Shown here: piece after piece, positions 25,913 to 34,792 of the stretch
Layout of the letters: every line of letters starts with the position of its first letter
Position numbering within the stretch: the first letter of the stretch is position 1
Source of the DNA: DASSUW01 sp963835525
GTDB taxonomy: Bacteria > Actinomycetota > Thermoleophilia > Solirubrobacterales > Solirubrobacteraceae
Assembly: GCA_963835525.1 (NCBI GenBank)
Contig: CAWIFM010000001.1
Span: forward strand, 248,001 to 312,000
Direction of reading: 5' to 3'
Length of the DNA: 64,000 nucleotides
Program-made: the position numbers and the translations under genes
The notes under the pieces: model-generated
Database searches by the model: none
What the model was told of the DNA's origin: nothing
Seen by the model: the letters and a program-made list of their open reading frames with translations, nothing else

Positions 25913-25925
25913 CTCAGGAGGAGAA

Positions 25926-26276
25926 ATGACGCACATCAAGTTCGAAGGCGACGCCGACAACGTCGTCTCCGGGTCGTACTCGACGGGCACCGGGCCCGTG
26001 CTGCGGTCCGACAACATGGAGGTCACGAAGATCTCGTTCGCCAAGGGCAAGGGCGCGGACATCCACACGCACCCCGAGGAGCAGCTGATGTACGTGCTCG
26101 AGGGTGAGCTCGAGGTCACCTGCGAGGACGAGACCTACCGCGTGGGCCCGGGCGAGGCGACCTTCAACCCCTCGAACGCGCCGCACGGCGTGATGGCGAT
26201 CGAGGATGTGGTGGCGCTGAGCTTCAAGAACCAGGTGGCGCCGATCTACGAGCCCACCGGGCGGCTCGGCGGCTGA
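25926..26276 (+). CDS. Cupin domain protein
   Basis: 116 residues, one cupin barrel: DIHTHPEEQLMYVLEGELEV (motif 1 with His-His-Glu) and VGPGEATFNPSNAPHGVM (motif 2 with His). An AGGAGGAG ribosome site lies 5 bases before the ATG. It ends the 20.7-26.3 kb operon, 13 bases after the lyase. Its likely role is as a small metal-dependent isomerase, dioxygenase or binding protein; a related cupin sits at the end of the following transporter operon (31328). A strong palindromic terminator follows. Confidence 0.85.
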   Translation: MTHIKFEGDADNVVSGSYSTGTGPVLRSDNMEVTKISFAKGKGADIHTHPEEQLMYVLEGELEVTCEDETYRVGPGEATFNPSNAPHGVMAIEDVVALSFKNQVAPIYEPTGRLGG

Positions 26277-26288
26277 CGCCGGCGGTGC

Positions 26289-26327
26289 GTGTCGACTTTG
26301 CCGCGCATATCGCGGCAAAGTCGACAC
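26289..26327. terminator. Perfect 39-bp palindrome, bidirectional terminator
   Basis: Bases 26289-26305 are the exact reverse complement of 26311-26327, a 17-bp perfect stem with loop CATAT. It lies 12 bases after the cupin stop and between converging genes, as expected of a terminator serving both strands. The stem contains TGTCGACTTTGCCGCG. No U-tract follows, so it may also be a dispersed palindrome (see the repeat tail just downstream). Confidence 0.65.
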
Positions 26328-26348
26328 GGGCGACCGGCGCGGCCGGAT

Positions 26349-26383
26349 CCCTCGCCTCCTTACCCAGCCGCAGTTGACGTTCG
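26349..26383. repeat. Dispersed repeat tail (copy C)
   Basis: CCCTCGCCTCCTTACCCAGC followed by CGCAGTTGACGTTCG closely matches the right end of the element at 18060-18221 and the CTACCCAGCCGCAGTT at 60603-60625. It follows a palindrome, as in the other two copies, and lies between the cupin terminator and the convergent MFS gene. Confidence 0.6.
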
Positions 26384-26389
26384 CCGGCG

Positions 26390-27556
26390 CTACGCCGCCG
26401 CCCGCACCATCGCCTGCCGCCGCGCCACCCAGGTGGCCACCGCGGCCAGCGCCAGCACGACCGCCCCGTACGCCCACGCGTCCGCGTACGACCGGTGCTC
26501 GGCGACGAAGCCGACGATCGCCGGTCCGACCACGTTGCCGACGTAGATCCCCGAGAGCACGAAGCCGGAGGCGGCGGCGGACGTCTCGCGGTGGCTGCGC
26601 ACGGTCGCGTAGTGGAGCAGGCCCGGCCAGCCCCAGCCGGTGGCGAAGACTGCCAGCGTGGCGACGACGTAGACGGCGTGGTTCTCGCCCGCCAGTGCCA
26701 GACCGACCAATGCCACGGAGCCGGCGGCGGTCAGCCACAGCAGCTCGGAGAAGCCGATCGACCCACGGCGGTCGGCGACCCAGCCGGCCCCGACGCGGAC
26801 GACCACTGCCGCGAGGCTCCCGAACGCGAGCAGCAGGCCGGCCGCGCCCTCGCCGAAGCCGCCGGCGACCGCCGAGTCGACCGCGAAGGTGGGAATCGCG
26901 TTCGCCACCGCGCCGGCGAAGAGCCCAACGAGGGCGAGGGCCAGCAGCAGCGGCGTCGGGCGCCCCGCCCGTCCCACGCGCGGGCCCCGGCCGCCGGACA
27001 CGCGCGGCCGGACGACCAGCGCGACGATCACGAGCACGGCCGCGCCGGCGAACGCGACGCGCCAGCCGGCCAGCAGGCCCACCACCGGCAGCGCCAACCC
27101 TGCCGCCAGGCTCGCGATCGGGACTGCCGCCTGCTTGGCGCCGAACGCGACGCCCTGCCGCGACTCGGGTACGTCGCCGGCCAGCACCACGTTGCTCGCC
27201 ACCTGTGCCGTCGCGTTGGCCATGCCGCAGAAGGCCAGCGCCAGCGCGACGTGCCACCAGCGGTCGGCGACGAACGTCATCAGCGCCAGCGCCGCCAGCG
27301 CCAGGGCAGCCGAGAGCTTCAGACCCGCACGCGCGCCCACGCGCGCGACGAGGTGCCCGAGCGGCGTGGCCGTCAGCGCCGAGACGGAGAAGCAGACGCT
27401 CACCGCCAGGCCGAGCCCCGCCGTGCCGAAGTCCAGGTCGCGCTGGAGCTGCACCGCCTGCGCGCTGACCAGGAAGAGCGGCAGCACGGCGAGGACCGAG
27501 TAGGCGACGGACACCAGCGTCGCGTGCCTTCCGGACGTAGTGCGGCTGAACGTCAC
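26390..27556 (-). CDS. MFS transporter
   Basis: About 388 residues with 12 predicted helices. The loop between helices 2 and 3 reads ATPLGHLVARVGARAG, a version of the MFS G-x3-D/R-R-x-G-R motif, and helix 4-5 has NATAQVASNVV. The substrate is unknown; the N-terminal ALPLFLVSAQAVQLQRDL resembles drug/metabolite exporters of actinobacteria. GTG 27556 is chosen because the open frame upstream (to 27625) is not hydrophobic. It converges on the cupin gene and diverges from the SBP gene at 27803; the 246 bases between them contain the promoter described below. Confidence 0.78.
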   Translation of the reverse strand: MTFSRTTSGRHATLVSVAYSVLAVLPLFLVSAQAVQLQRDLDFGTAGLGLAVSVCFSVSALTATPLGHLVARVGARAGLKLSAALALAALALMTFVADRWWHVALALAFCGMANATAQVASNVVLAGDVPESRQGVAFGAKQAAVPIASLAAGLALPVVGLLAGWRVAFAGAAVLVIVALVVRPRVSGGRGPRVGRAGRPTPLLLALALVGLFAGAVANAIPTFAVDSAVAGGFGEGAAGLLLAFGSLAAVVVRVGAGWVADRRGSIGFSELLWLTAAGSVALVGLALAGENHAVYVVATLAVFATGWGWPGLLHYATVRSHRETSAAASGFVLSGIYVGNVVGPAIVGFVAEHRSYADAWAYGAVVLALAAVATWVARRQAMVRAAA

Positions 27557-27705
27557 TGAGGAAGTATTAGCAGCGCTACGGCACCCACGGGCAAGCCGCG
27601 CTCCCCGTCTACTGCGCGGAGCCAAGCGCCTTGACCGGCAAAATAGGCTGCAACCGATTGCACTCCAGAACTTTCCAGTGGCACGCTAGGATCGTGAAGG
27701 ACTGC

Positions 27706-27734
27706 TTGCAGAGTTGGTAGTGCTGCTGTAAGGT
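27706..27734 (+). promoter_or_regulatory. Sigma-70-like promoter of the first NitT/TauT-type transporter
   Basis: TTGCAG at 27706-27711 and TAAGGT at 27729-27734 with a 17-base spacer. The spacer and -10 hold GTAGTGCTGCTGTAAG, a near copy of a sequence upstream of the second XRE-cupin gene, so a repressor bound there would block polymerase. It lies 69 bases before the ATG at 27803. The rest of the 27557-27802 gap shows no gene. Confidence 0.5.
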
Positions 27735-27802
27735 TCGGCCCCGTTCGTCAGGTGTGCGTCATGGCGTGCACGCCGAACCCCCTAGGAGGAGGAAGGTTGA
27801 GG

Positions 27803-28888
27803 ATGGCAAGGTCACCACTTGACCGAGCGTTCAGCGAACCGAGGAACCGGCGGGAGTTCCTGCGCGCAGCCGCTTCAGGTGCTGCACTGGCGACGATGGG
27901 CGGCGCTCTCGCCGCATGTGGAAGTGACGAAGGCGACGCGGCGGAGGGCGGTCGCTCGGTAATCCGCTTCGCCTTCGCCCCGGATCCCGTGTGGGACTAC
28001 ATGAACGACAACGGGATCATCGTTAAGTACGAGGAAGAGCACAACATGCGGATCGTGACGTCGTCCACCTGGGACGAGTTCGCGTACTTCGCCGGCGGCC
28101 ACGGCGACATCGTCTCCACCGCCACCTACGAGCTCCCCCTGCTGGAGGAGAAGACCGGCATCGAGACGGTCACCTTCGGCAAGTACAACCTCCTCCGCAT
28201 CACGCCGTTGGCCGCGCCCGGCAAGAACTACACGACGCTGGCCGACATCCCCAAGGGCTCCAAGATCGGCGTCCCGAGCGCCGTCTCCTCGACGCTCGTG
28301 TGGGGCATGTACGCCAAGAAGCTGCACGACCTCGACTTCCGCGTCGGCGGCGGCGACTTCGAGCTCGTCGTCGAGGACCACTTCGTCATGCCCGAGCACG
28401 TCGTGCGCGGCGATATCGAGGCCGCGCTCGCCATCCCCGAGGCCGCGATCCCGTACATGCGCAAGGGCGAGCTCGAGGTCATGTACGACGGCAAGCTGCC
28501 CTACGAGGTCTACGGCGAGATCTGCTCGTGCGAGCACGCGGGGATCATGGGCAACAACTTCACCGCCACGAAGAAGTGGTACGACGCCCACCCGAAGGAG
28601 GCCGCCGCCTTCCTCGCCCTCTGGGAGGAGGGCATCAAGGGCTGGCGCGAGAACCAAGCGAAGATCATCCAGACGTACCCGCAGCACTTCGCCGTCGAGG
28701 AGGACGCCGACGTGAAGGCGATGACCGACTACATCGCCGACAACGACTGGTTCGTCGAGAGCGTGTACCTCGATGACGAGTGGATCAAGAACGAGACGCA
28801 GCTCTATGACCTCATGAAGGAGACCGAGTTCATGGAGGCCAACACGAAGGTGCCGGCGTTCGAGCCGGTCGAGCCGCCGACCATCTAG
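27803..28888 (+). CDS. NitT/TauT-type ABC transporter substrate-binding protein, Tat lipoprotein (system 1)
   Basis: 361 residues. The N-terminus has a twin-arginine motif (NRREFLRA) and, after a hydrophobic stretch, the lipobox LAAC, so it is a Tat-exported lipoprotein. The mature part begins VIRFAFAPDPVWDYMNDNG and has SSTWDEFAYFAGGHGDIVS, the NMT1/SsuA-like periplasmic fold. AGGAGGAGGAAGG precedes ATG 27803; in-frame GTG and ATG upstream lack this site. It is clearly related to the receptor at 44642: both share FAPDPVW, SSTWDEF, AGGH and VYLDDEWI. The ligand is unknown; the order receptor-permease-permease-ATPase-cupin defines one importer. Confidence 0.87.
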   Translation: MARSPLDRAFSEPRNRREFLRAAASGAALATMGGALAACGSDEGDAAEGGRSVIRFAFAPDPVWDYMNDNGIIVKYEEEHNMRIVTSSTWDEFAYFAGGHGDIVSTATYELPLLEEKTGIETVTFGKYNLLRITPLAAPGKNYTTLADIPKGSKIGVPSAVSSTLVWGMYAKKLHDLDFRVGGGDFELVVEDHFVMPEHVVRGDIEAALAIPEAAIPYMRKGELEVMYDGKLPYEVYGEICSCEHAGIMGNNFTATKKWYDAHPKEAAAFLALWEEGIKGWRENQAKIIQTYPQHFAVEEDADVKAMTDYIADNDWFVESVYLDDEWIKNETQLYDLMKETEFMEANTKVPAFEPVEPPTI

Positions 28889-28894
28889 AGCTGG

Positions 28895-29734
28895 ATGTCG
28901 AGCATCGCAACAGCGCCCCCGCCCGTGCCCGTGCGGACGGGGGCACAGCAGGCCGACGCGCGCAAGCGCGCCGAGCGGCGGTCCCGCTGGATCTGGCGCG
29001 GCGCCGGCTACCTCACCTTCCTCGCCGTCTGGCAGTTCACCTCGACCTACCTGGTGCAGGACTTCATCCTGCCGCCGCCCGCGGTCATCGCGGAGGAGAT
29101 GTGGGGGATCATCACCTCCGACCAGCTGGTCACGAACTTCTCGGCGACGCTGACGGTCATCGCGATCGGATTCACGATCGCGTTCGCGATCGGAACGATC
29201 ATCGGCATCGCGATGGGCGTCAGCCGCTGGTGGGAGGCGTTCCTGGGCGACTGGGTGATGGTCACGCTCACCACGCCCGGTCTGGTCTTCGCGCTCGTCT
29301 GCGCGATGATCTTCGGCCTCAGCGAGCTCGGCCCGATCGTGTGCGTCGTCGTGACGGCGTATTCCTACGTGGCCGTCAATGTCGTTGAGGGCGTCAAGGC
29401 GGCGCCCAAGGACCTCAACGACATGGCGCGCGCGTTCAACGTGTCCAAGTTTCACGGGCTGCGCCACATCCTGCTGCCGTTCCTCGCCCCGTTCTTCTTC
29501 ACCGCCGCCCGCTACGGGTTCAGCGTGTCCTGGAAGATCGCCACGCTGATCGAGGTCATCGTGGGCACCGAGGGCATCGGCTTCATGATGCGGCGGGAGT
29601 TCCAGTCGTTCAACATGGCCGGCTTCCTGTCCTGGGTGCTGCTGTTCTTCGCGTTCGCGCTGTTCCTCGAGCGCGGCGTGCTGCAACAGCTCATGAACCG
29701 CGCCAACCGCTGGCGGCCGGAGGTGGCCAAGTGA
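28895..29734 (+). CDS. ABC transporter permease (system 1, first)
   Basis: 279 residues of the SsuC/TauC type with about six helices after a 35-residue cytoplasmic lead. The ATPase-docking EAA loop reads GVKAAPKDLNDMARAFNVSK, followed by the conserved FHGLRHILLPFLAPFF. It starts 6 bases after the receptor stop and its own stop overlaps the second permease start (GTGA). The two permeases differ enough to form a heterodimeric channel. Confidence 0.87.
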   Translation: MSSIATAPPPVPVRTGAQQADARKRAERRSRWIWRGAGYLTFLAVWQFTSTYLVQDFILPPPAVIAEEMWGIITSDQLVTNFSATLTVIAIGFTIAFAIGTIIGIAMGVSRWWEAFLGDWVMVTLTTPGLVFALVCAMIFGLSELGPIVCVVVTAYSYVAVNVVEGVKAAPKDLNDMARAFNVSKFHGLRHILLPFLAPFFFTAARYGFSVSWKIATLIEVIVGTEGIGFMMRREFQSFNMAGFLSWVLLFFAFALFLERGVLQQLMNRANRWRPEVAK

Positions 29735-30583
29735 GCGCCATCGCAGTCCGCACCCCCGCCGCCAAGCGGGCACGCAGCGGCCGCCTGACGCGGATCGTGA
29801 AGGCGAGGTGGTTCGCGCGGCTCCTGTCCCTCATCACCTTCCTGGTGGTCTGGCAGGTCTCGATCCCGCTGCTACCGACGCTGCTCGTCCCCACACCGGC
29901 CGAGGTTGCCGAGTTCATGTGGGCCGAGATCCAGGGCGACACGCTCGCGCCGCAGACCGTCTATCAGGCGTTCGGCACGAGCCTCGTCCGGCTCGAGCCT
30001 CGGCCTGGCGATCGCGTTCGCCATCGGCATCCCGATCGGCCTGCTGATGGGGCTGTCGAAGAAGGCGGACTGGTTCGGCCACGACTTCGTGGTCGTCGGC
30101 CTGGCGATGCCGTCGCTGGTGTGGGCGCTGATCGCCGCCATGTGGTTCGGTTTCGGCTCGATCGCCCCGCTGATCACCGTCGTGCTCGCGGCGTGGACGT
30201 TCGTGGCCATCAACGTGGCCGAGGGCGTCCGCAACGTGCCCAAGGACCTCATCGACATGGGCCGGGCCTACGGCGTCAGCCGGTTCGACTCGATCCGCTA
30301 CGTGATCTTCCCGTCGCTGATGCCGTTCTTCTTCGCGGCGCTGCGCTACGCGCTGGCGAACGCGTGGAAGGGCCTCGTGCTGGCGGAGCTGTTCGCCTCG
30401 ACCAACGGCGCCGGCTGGACGATCAAGTTCTGGTACGACGCCCACCGCGCGCAGGGGATCATCGGCTACGCGCTGTTCTTCGTCATCTTCGCGCTCATCG
30501 TCGAGCGCCTGATCTTCGGCCGGCTGTCCGCGTACGTATTCCGCTGGCGGCCTCAGCCCGGCGCTCAAAAGGAAGGGGAGTGA
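29731..30583 (+). CDS. ABC transporter permease (system 1, second), one frameshift
   Basis: About 283 residues of the SsuC/TauC type. The frame changes at about 30001 by one extra base; on either side the sequence matches the family (VPTPAEVAEFMWAEI before, AIGIPIGLLMGLSKKADWF after). The EAA loop is GVRNVPKDLIDMGRAYGVSR. GTG start overlapping the first permease. The stop lies 2 bases before the ATPase gene's likely GTG and overlaps an alternative GTG. Because no codon is lost on either side, an error in the sequence is likelier than a dead gene. Confidence 0.8.
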
Positions 30584-30585
30584 CG

Positions 30586-31326
30586 GTGGGGACCATCAGC
30601 GTCCAGAACCTGCGCAAGGAGTTCGTCTCGGACGACTCCACGGTGGTGGCGCTCGAGGACGCCTCGTTCGAGGTGTCCGGCCACGAGTTCGTGAGCGTCG
30701 TCGGCCCGTCGGGATGCGGCAAGTCGACGCTGCTGAACATCCTCAGCGGGATCGAGACGCCGACCTCCGGCAACGTCGAGATCACCGAGGGCGGCCGCGA
30801 CGCGCGCCTCGGCTACGTGTTCCAGGCCGCGCGGCTGCTGCCGTGGCGGTCGGTGATGGACAACATGCTGTTCGTCCAGGACGAGCGCGACGCGGAGGCC
30901 CGCGCGCGCTGCGAGCGCTATCTCGACATGGTCGAGCTCGGCCACACGAAGAAGAAGTGGCCGGGCCAGCTCTCCGGCGGCATGCAGCAGCGGGTCGGCA
31001 TCGCGCGCGCGTTCTCGATCGAGCCCGACGTGCTGCTGATGGACGAGCCGTTCAGCCACCTCGACGCCATCACCAGCCGCACGCTGCGGCGCGAGCTGCA
31101 CGAGCTGTGGGACAAGACGGGCAAGACCGTCCTCTTCGTCACACACGACGTGAGCGAGGCCGTGGAGCTCTCCACCCGCATCCTGCTCTTCGCCAAGGGC
31201 GGGCACCTGCAGGACGACATTCCCGTCGACCTGCCGTTCCCGCGCGATCCCGCGTCCGACGAGGTGGCTCTGGCCAAGGCCGAGCTGCTTCGCAAGTTCG
31301 AGTCCCTCGACCTGGTGGCCACCTGA
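30586..31326 (+). CDS. ABC transporter ATPase (system 1)
   Basis: 246 residues, SsuB/TauB-like. Walker A is GPSGCGKST, the Q-loop region reads GYVFQAARLLPWRSVMDNM, the signature is LSGGMQQRVGIARAF, Walker B LLMDEPF followed by the D-loop SHLDAIT, and the switch His lies in FVTHDVSEAV. GTG 30586 is preceded by GGAAGGGGAG; GTG 30580 overlapping the permease stop is an alternative. It powers import by the receptor and permeases upstream. Confidence 0.88.
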   Translation: MGTISVQNLRKEFVSDDSTVVALEDASFEVSGHEFVSVVGPSGCGKSTLLNILSGIETPTSGNVEITEGGRDARLGYVFQAARLLPWRSVMDNMLFVQDERDAEARARCERYLDMVELGHTKKKWPGQLSGGMQQRVGIARAFSIEPDVLLMDEPFSHLDAITSRTLRRELHELWDKTGKTVLFVTHDVSEAVELSTRILLFAKGGHLQDDIPVDLPFPRDPASDEVALAKAELLRKFESLDLVAT

Positions 31327-31327
31327 C

Positions 31328-31705
31328 ATGCCTTTCCTGCATCTCGACGAGATCGACAAGGAGTTCGTCACTCCCAAGTACTCGACCGCGTTCGGCGAGT
31401 TGGTCGCCGGCGAGAAGATCGAGGTCGGGCGCCTGCGCTTCGACGCCAACGAGGGCGCCGTGGAGCATGCCCACCCACAGGAGCAGGTGATGATCATCCT
31501 CTCCGGGCGCCTGCATGTGGAGATGGAGGGCGCCGAGGCCGAGCTGGGGCCGGGCGAGGGCTTCCACGCCCCGCCGAGCGTGCCGCACAAGGTCACCGCG
31601 GTGGAGGACACCGTCGTCATCAGCTGCAAGGACGTGCTCGACGGCGTGGGGCACAAGGTCGCGCCCGGCGAGAAGGACCAGCTCGAGCGTCTGGGCAAAG
31701 CCTAG
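31328..31705 (+). CDS. Cupin domain protein
   Basis: 125 residues, one cupin barrel: AVEHAHPQEQVMIILSGRLH and LGPGEGFHAPPSVPHKVTAV carry the metal-binding His/Glu/His set. It starts one base after the ATPase stop, so it belongs to the transporter operon. Related to the cupin at 25926. It could be a metabolite-binding or isomerase-like partner of the imported compound; no specific reaction can be assigned. Confidence 0.85.
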   Translation: MPFLHLDEIDKEFVTPKYSTAFGELVAGEKIEVGRLRFDANEGAVEHAHPQEQVMIILSGRLHVEMEGAEAELGPGEGFHAPPSVPHKVTAVEDTVVISCKDVLDGVGHKVAPGEKDQLERLGKA

Positions 31706-31726
31706 GGTTCCGCTAACTTGGCGGGC

Positions 31727-32976
31727 ATGGTCCCCGCCACAGCAACGACCCGCTTCTGGCATCCCTTCGCCGACATGGGCTCGGTGAGTCGCGCCGAGCT
31801 GGTGATCGAGCGCGGCGAGGGCGTGCACGTCTACGACACCGAGGGCAACCGCTACCTCGACGCCACCGCGAGCCTCTGGTACGCCAATCTCGGCCACAGC
31901 CGCGAGGAGATCGCCGAGGCGGTCGCCGCGCAGATGCGCACGCTCCCGGCCTACTCGACGTTCGGCGACTTCGGCAACAAGCCGTCCAACGACGCTGTGC
32001 GAGCGGCTCGCCCGCCTGGCCCCGATGGACGACGCGCGCGTGTTCCTCGGCTCGGGCGGCGGCGACGCGATCGACACGGCGGCCAAGATCGCTCGCCGCC
32101 ACTGGTTCCTGCGCGGGCAGCCCGAGCGCGTGCACCTGATCTCTCGCACGCACGGCTACCACGGCACGCACGGGTTCGGCACGAGCATCGGCGGCATCGA
32201 GGCCAACGTGACCAACTGGGGCCCGCTGGTCTCCGCCACCTCGGCGGTGCAGTGGGACTCGCTCGAGGCCCTCGAGGCCGAGATCCTGCGCGTGGGTCCC
32301 GACCGCGTGGCGGCCTTCTTCTGCGAGCCGGTGATCGGCGCCGGCGGCGTGCTGCCGCCGCCCGAGGGCTACATCCAGGGCGTGGCGGACCTGTGCGCCG
32401 AGCACGGCGTGCTGCTGGTGATCGACAGCGTGATCTGCGGCTTCGGCCGGCTCGGCACGTGGTTCGGCGTCGAGCGCTGGGAGGATGTCCGGCCGGACCT
32501 GATCACCTTCGCCAAGGGCGTGACCTCCGGCTACCTGCCGCTGGGCGGCGTGGTGGTCTCGGGCTCGGTCGCCGCCCCGTTCTTCGACGAGCCGGGCGGG
32601 CCGATGCTCCGCCACGGCGCGACGTACGCCGGCCACCCGACGGTCTGCGCCGCCTCGCTCGCGGTGCTCGACATCTACGAGCGCGAGAACATCATCCCAC
32701 GCGCGCGTGAGCTCGAGGGCGTCCTGGCCGAGGTGCTGGAGCCGCTGGCCTCGCACCCGGCGGTCGCCGAGGTGCGAGCGGGGCTCGGCCTGCTGGCCGC
32801 CGTCCAGCTGCACGATCCGTCCGCCGTCGCCACGGTGGCCGCAGGGCGCCCGCGAGGCGGGCGTGCTGCTGCGGCCGCTGATCGGCGCGCTGGCCGTGTC
32901 GCCGCCCCTGATCGTCGAGCGCGAGCACCTCGAGCAGATCGCCGACGGCTTCCGCGCGGGCCTCGACCGTGTCTGA
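31727..32976 (+). CDS. Class III (omega) aminotransferase, two frameshifts
   Basis: About 415 residues across frame changes near 32000 and 32845 (one extra base each). Class III motifs: RFWHPFADM at the N-terminus, LDATASLWYANLGHSREEI, VFLGSGGGDAIDTAAKIARR (PLP phosphate loop), CEPVIGAGGVLPPP, LLVIDSVICGFGR (PLP-nitrogen Asp) and FAKGVTSGYLPLGG with the Schiff-base Lys. It transfers an amino group to or from an omega/beta-amino compound, commonly with pyruvate as partner. ATG 31727 is chosen over TTG 31718. The stop overlaps the SIS gene start. Confidence 0.83.
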
Positions 32977-34033
32977 GCGGCCGGCCTGGCACACGGACGA
33001 GTTCCCCGAGCTGCGCTCGGGGCCGCCGTGGGTCACCGAGGAGATGGTCGCCGCGCAGCCCGGCCTGGCGCGGCAGATGCTGTCGACGCCCCCCGAGGGG
33101 ATCGTCGACCTCGCCGCGGCGTTCCGCAGCGGCGAGCCGGTGACGGTCGTCGGGTGCGGCACGTCCGAGCACGGCGCGCTGGCGATCGCTGCGCTGGTGA
33201 ACGAGGCACTGGGTGGCGACTGGCCGCCGAAGGTCGTGGCGCGCCAGTCGCTCGACGCGGCCGAGCAGCCGCAGCGCGGCGGCGTCTGCATCGGGATCTC
33301 GCACGACGGCGGCACGCGCGCGACGACGCTCGCGCTCGAGGCCGCCGCCGCCAACGGAGCCTCGACCGCGCTCGTCACGAACCGGCCGGGCGGCTCGGCC
33401 TCCGAGCCGGCACAGCGGGTGATCGTCACGCCCGTGCACGACGACTCCTGGTGCCACACCGTCGCCTACACGTCCTCGATCCTCGTCGGCGCGCTGCTGG
33501 CGCGCGAGCTCGGCGGCGAGGGGATCGACGCCGACCGCGCCCAGTCGATCCTCGAGGTCGCGCTGGAGCGCCCGCCGGCCGCCGCCGCGATCACCGGCGC
33601 CGACCGCATCGTGTGCGCCGGCTTCGGCCTCGACTTCATCACCGCCCGCGAGCTGGCCCTGAAGCTCGCCGAGGGTGCGCGCGTGCCGGCGGCCGCTCTG
33701 CAGCTCGAGTCGCTGCTGCACGGCCACCTGGCCGGCGAGGACGCCGGCACCGCGGTCGTGCTGATCGAGAGCGACCCCGCCGTCGACCGGATCGAGCGCC
33801 GCGCCGCGATGGCCGCCTCCGCGGTGGGCGCGATCGGCATCCCCGTGCTGACGCTGCTCCCGCCCGAGGGCGTGCCCGGCTCCGCCGCGCGACTGCTGGC
33901 CGGCGCCGCCGAGCTGCACCGGCTGACGCTGGCCCTGGCGGCCCACCGAGGCGTCAACCCGGATCTGATCCGCCGCGAGGAGGAGCCCTATCGCCGCGCC
34001 GGCTCGGCCGGCGAGGGCGGCGGCGACTGGTAG
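32969..34033 (+). CDS. SIS-domain protein (GlmS isomerase-domain-like)
   Basis: 354 residues with two sugar isomerase (SIS) domains, at about residues 50-180 and 200-330. The first has VTVVGCGTSEHGALAIAALV, the phosphate-sugar binding loop, and the second FGLDFITARELALKLAEGAR, matching the C-terminal half of GlmS and fructoselysine deglycase-type proteins. There is no N-terminal glutaminase domain. GTG start inside the aminotransferase's last codons. An isomerase or deglycase acting on a phosphorylated amino sugar is plausible; the link to its neighbours is unclear. It converges with no gap onto the minus-strand cyclase. Confidence 0.78.
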   Translation: MSERPAWHTDEFPELRSGPPWVTEEMVAAQPGLARQMLSTPPEGIVDLAAAFRSGEPVTVVGCGTSEHGALAIAALVNEALGGDWPPKVVARQSLDAAEQPQRGGVCIGISHDGGTRATTLALEAAAANGASTALVTNRPGGSASEPAQRVIVTPVHDDSWCHTVAYTSSILVGALLARELGGEGIDADRAQSILEVALERPPAAAAITGADRIVCAGFGLDFITARELALKLAEGARVPAAALQLESLLHGHLAGEDAGTAVVLIESDPAVDRIERRAAMAASAVGAIGIPVLTLLPPEGVPGSAARLLAGAAELHRLTLALAAHRGVNPDLIRREEEPYRRAGSAGEGGGDW

Positions 34034-34792
34034 TCACATCTCCCAGAGGGCGAAGATCCGCACCGGCGACCCCGTCGCCCCGACCAGTCGCAGCGGCACG
34101 ATCATCACCGTGAACCCCGAGTGCACGGGGATCCGCTCGATGTTGGCGACAACCTCGGTGTGGTTGACCAACCGCTCGGCATGCGCCGTGTGGTTCGGGT
34201 ACGTGATGTCGGCTGGGTTGTCGGTGGACACCGCGTCGGTCAAGACGTTCGTGACGCCCTGGTCGAGGATCCAGCGCGACGCCTCGGCGTCCAACCCCGG
34301 GTACTCGCTGACGAAGCGCAGCGGCTCGTCCCAGCGCGCTCCCGTGTAATACAGGAGCGCGCCGCCCGTCGGCAGGCCGTCGATCTCCGCCTCGTCCATC
34401 GCCCGTCGCACGCGCTCCAACGTGATGTGCGTGCGCGGCGGCACGTCGGAGACGTCGATCCACGCCGCCTCGGCGAAGCAGTGCTCGATCGGGAAGGCGT
34501 CGATCGAGAGGTCGGGGCGGTCGGGGTGGAAGTGGGAGATCGCGTCCATGTGCGTCGAGTCGTGGTCGCACATGGAGATGCCCTTGACCGCGTAGCCGCG
34601 GAACGGCGTGTCGCCCAGCCGCATCCGCGACTCGGCGTGCGTGAGGTGATCCCACATGGCGACCTTCATGTGACCCGGGTAGACCGGGATGTCGGGCGAG
34701 ATCTCGCGCGTGAGGTCGAGCACGGCGAGCCGCTTGCCGAAGAGCGTGATCTCCGCCTGTTCGGCGTACACGCGGTAGTCCGTGTTCACCAT
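34034..34792 (-). CDS. Cyclase family protein (kynurenine formamidase-like)
   Basis: 252 residues. Metal motif CDHDSTHMDAISHFHP corresponds to the family's H-x-G/S-T-H-x-D-x3-H; LDLTREISPDIPVYPGHMK is the conserved N-terminal block. ATG 34792 overlaps the SDR stop on the same strand. It is the third member of this hydrolase family in the window and belongs to a minus-strand operon with an SDR and a zinc alcohol dehydrogenase. It likely hydrolyses an amide, formamide or lactone (inference). Confidence 0.86.
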   Translation of the reverse strand: MVNTDYRVYAEQAEITLFGKRLAVLDLTREISPDIPVYPGHMKVAMWDHLTHAESRMRLGDTPFRGYAVKGISMCDHDSTHMDAISHFHPDRPDLSIDAFPIEHCFAEAAWIDVSDVPPRTHITLERVRRAMDEAEIDGLPTGGALLYYTGARWDEPLRFVSEYPGLDAEASRWILDQGVTNVLTDAVSTDNPADITYPNHTAHAERLVNHTEVVANIERIPVHSGFTVMIVPLRLVGATGSPVRIFALWEM

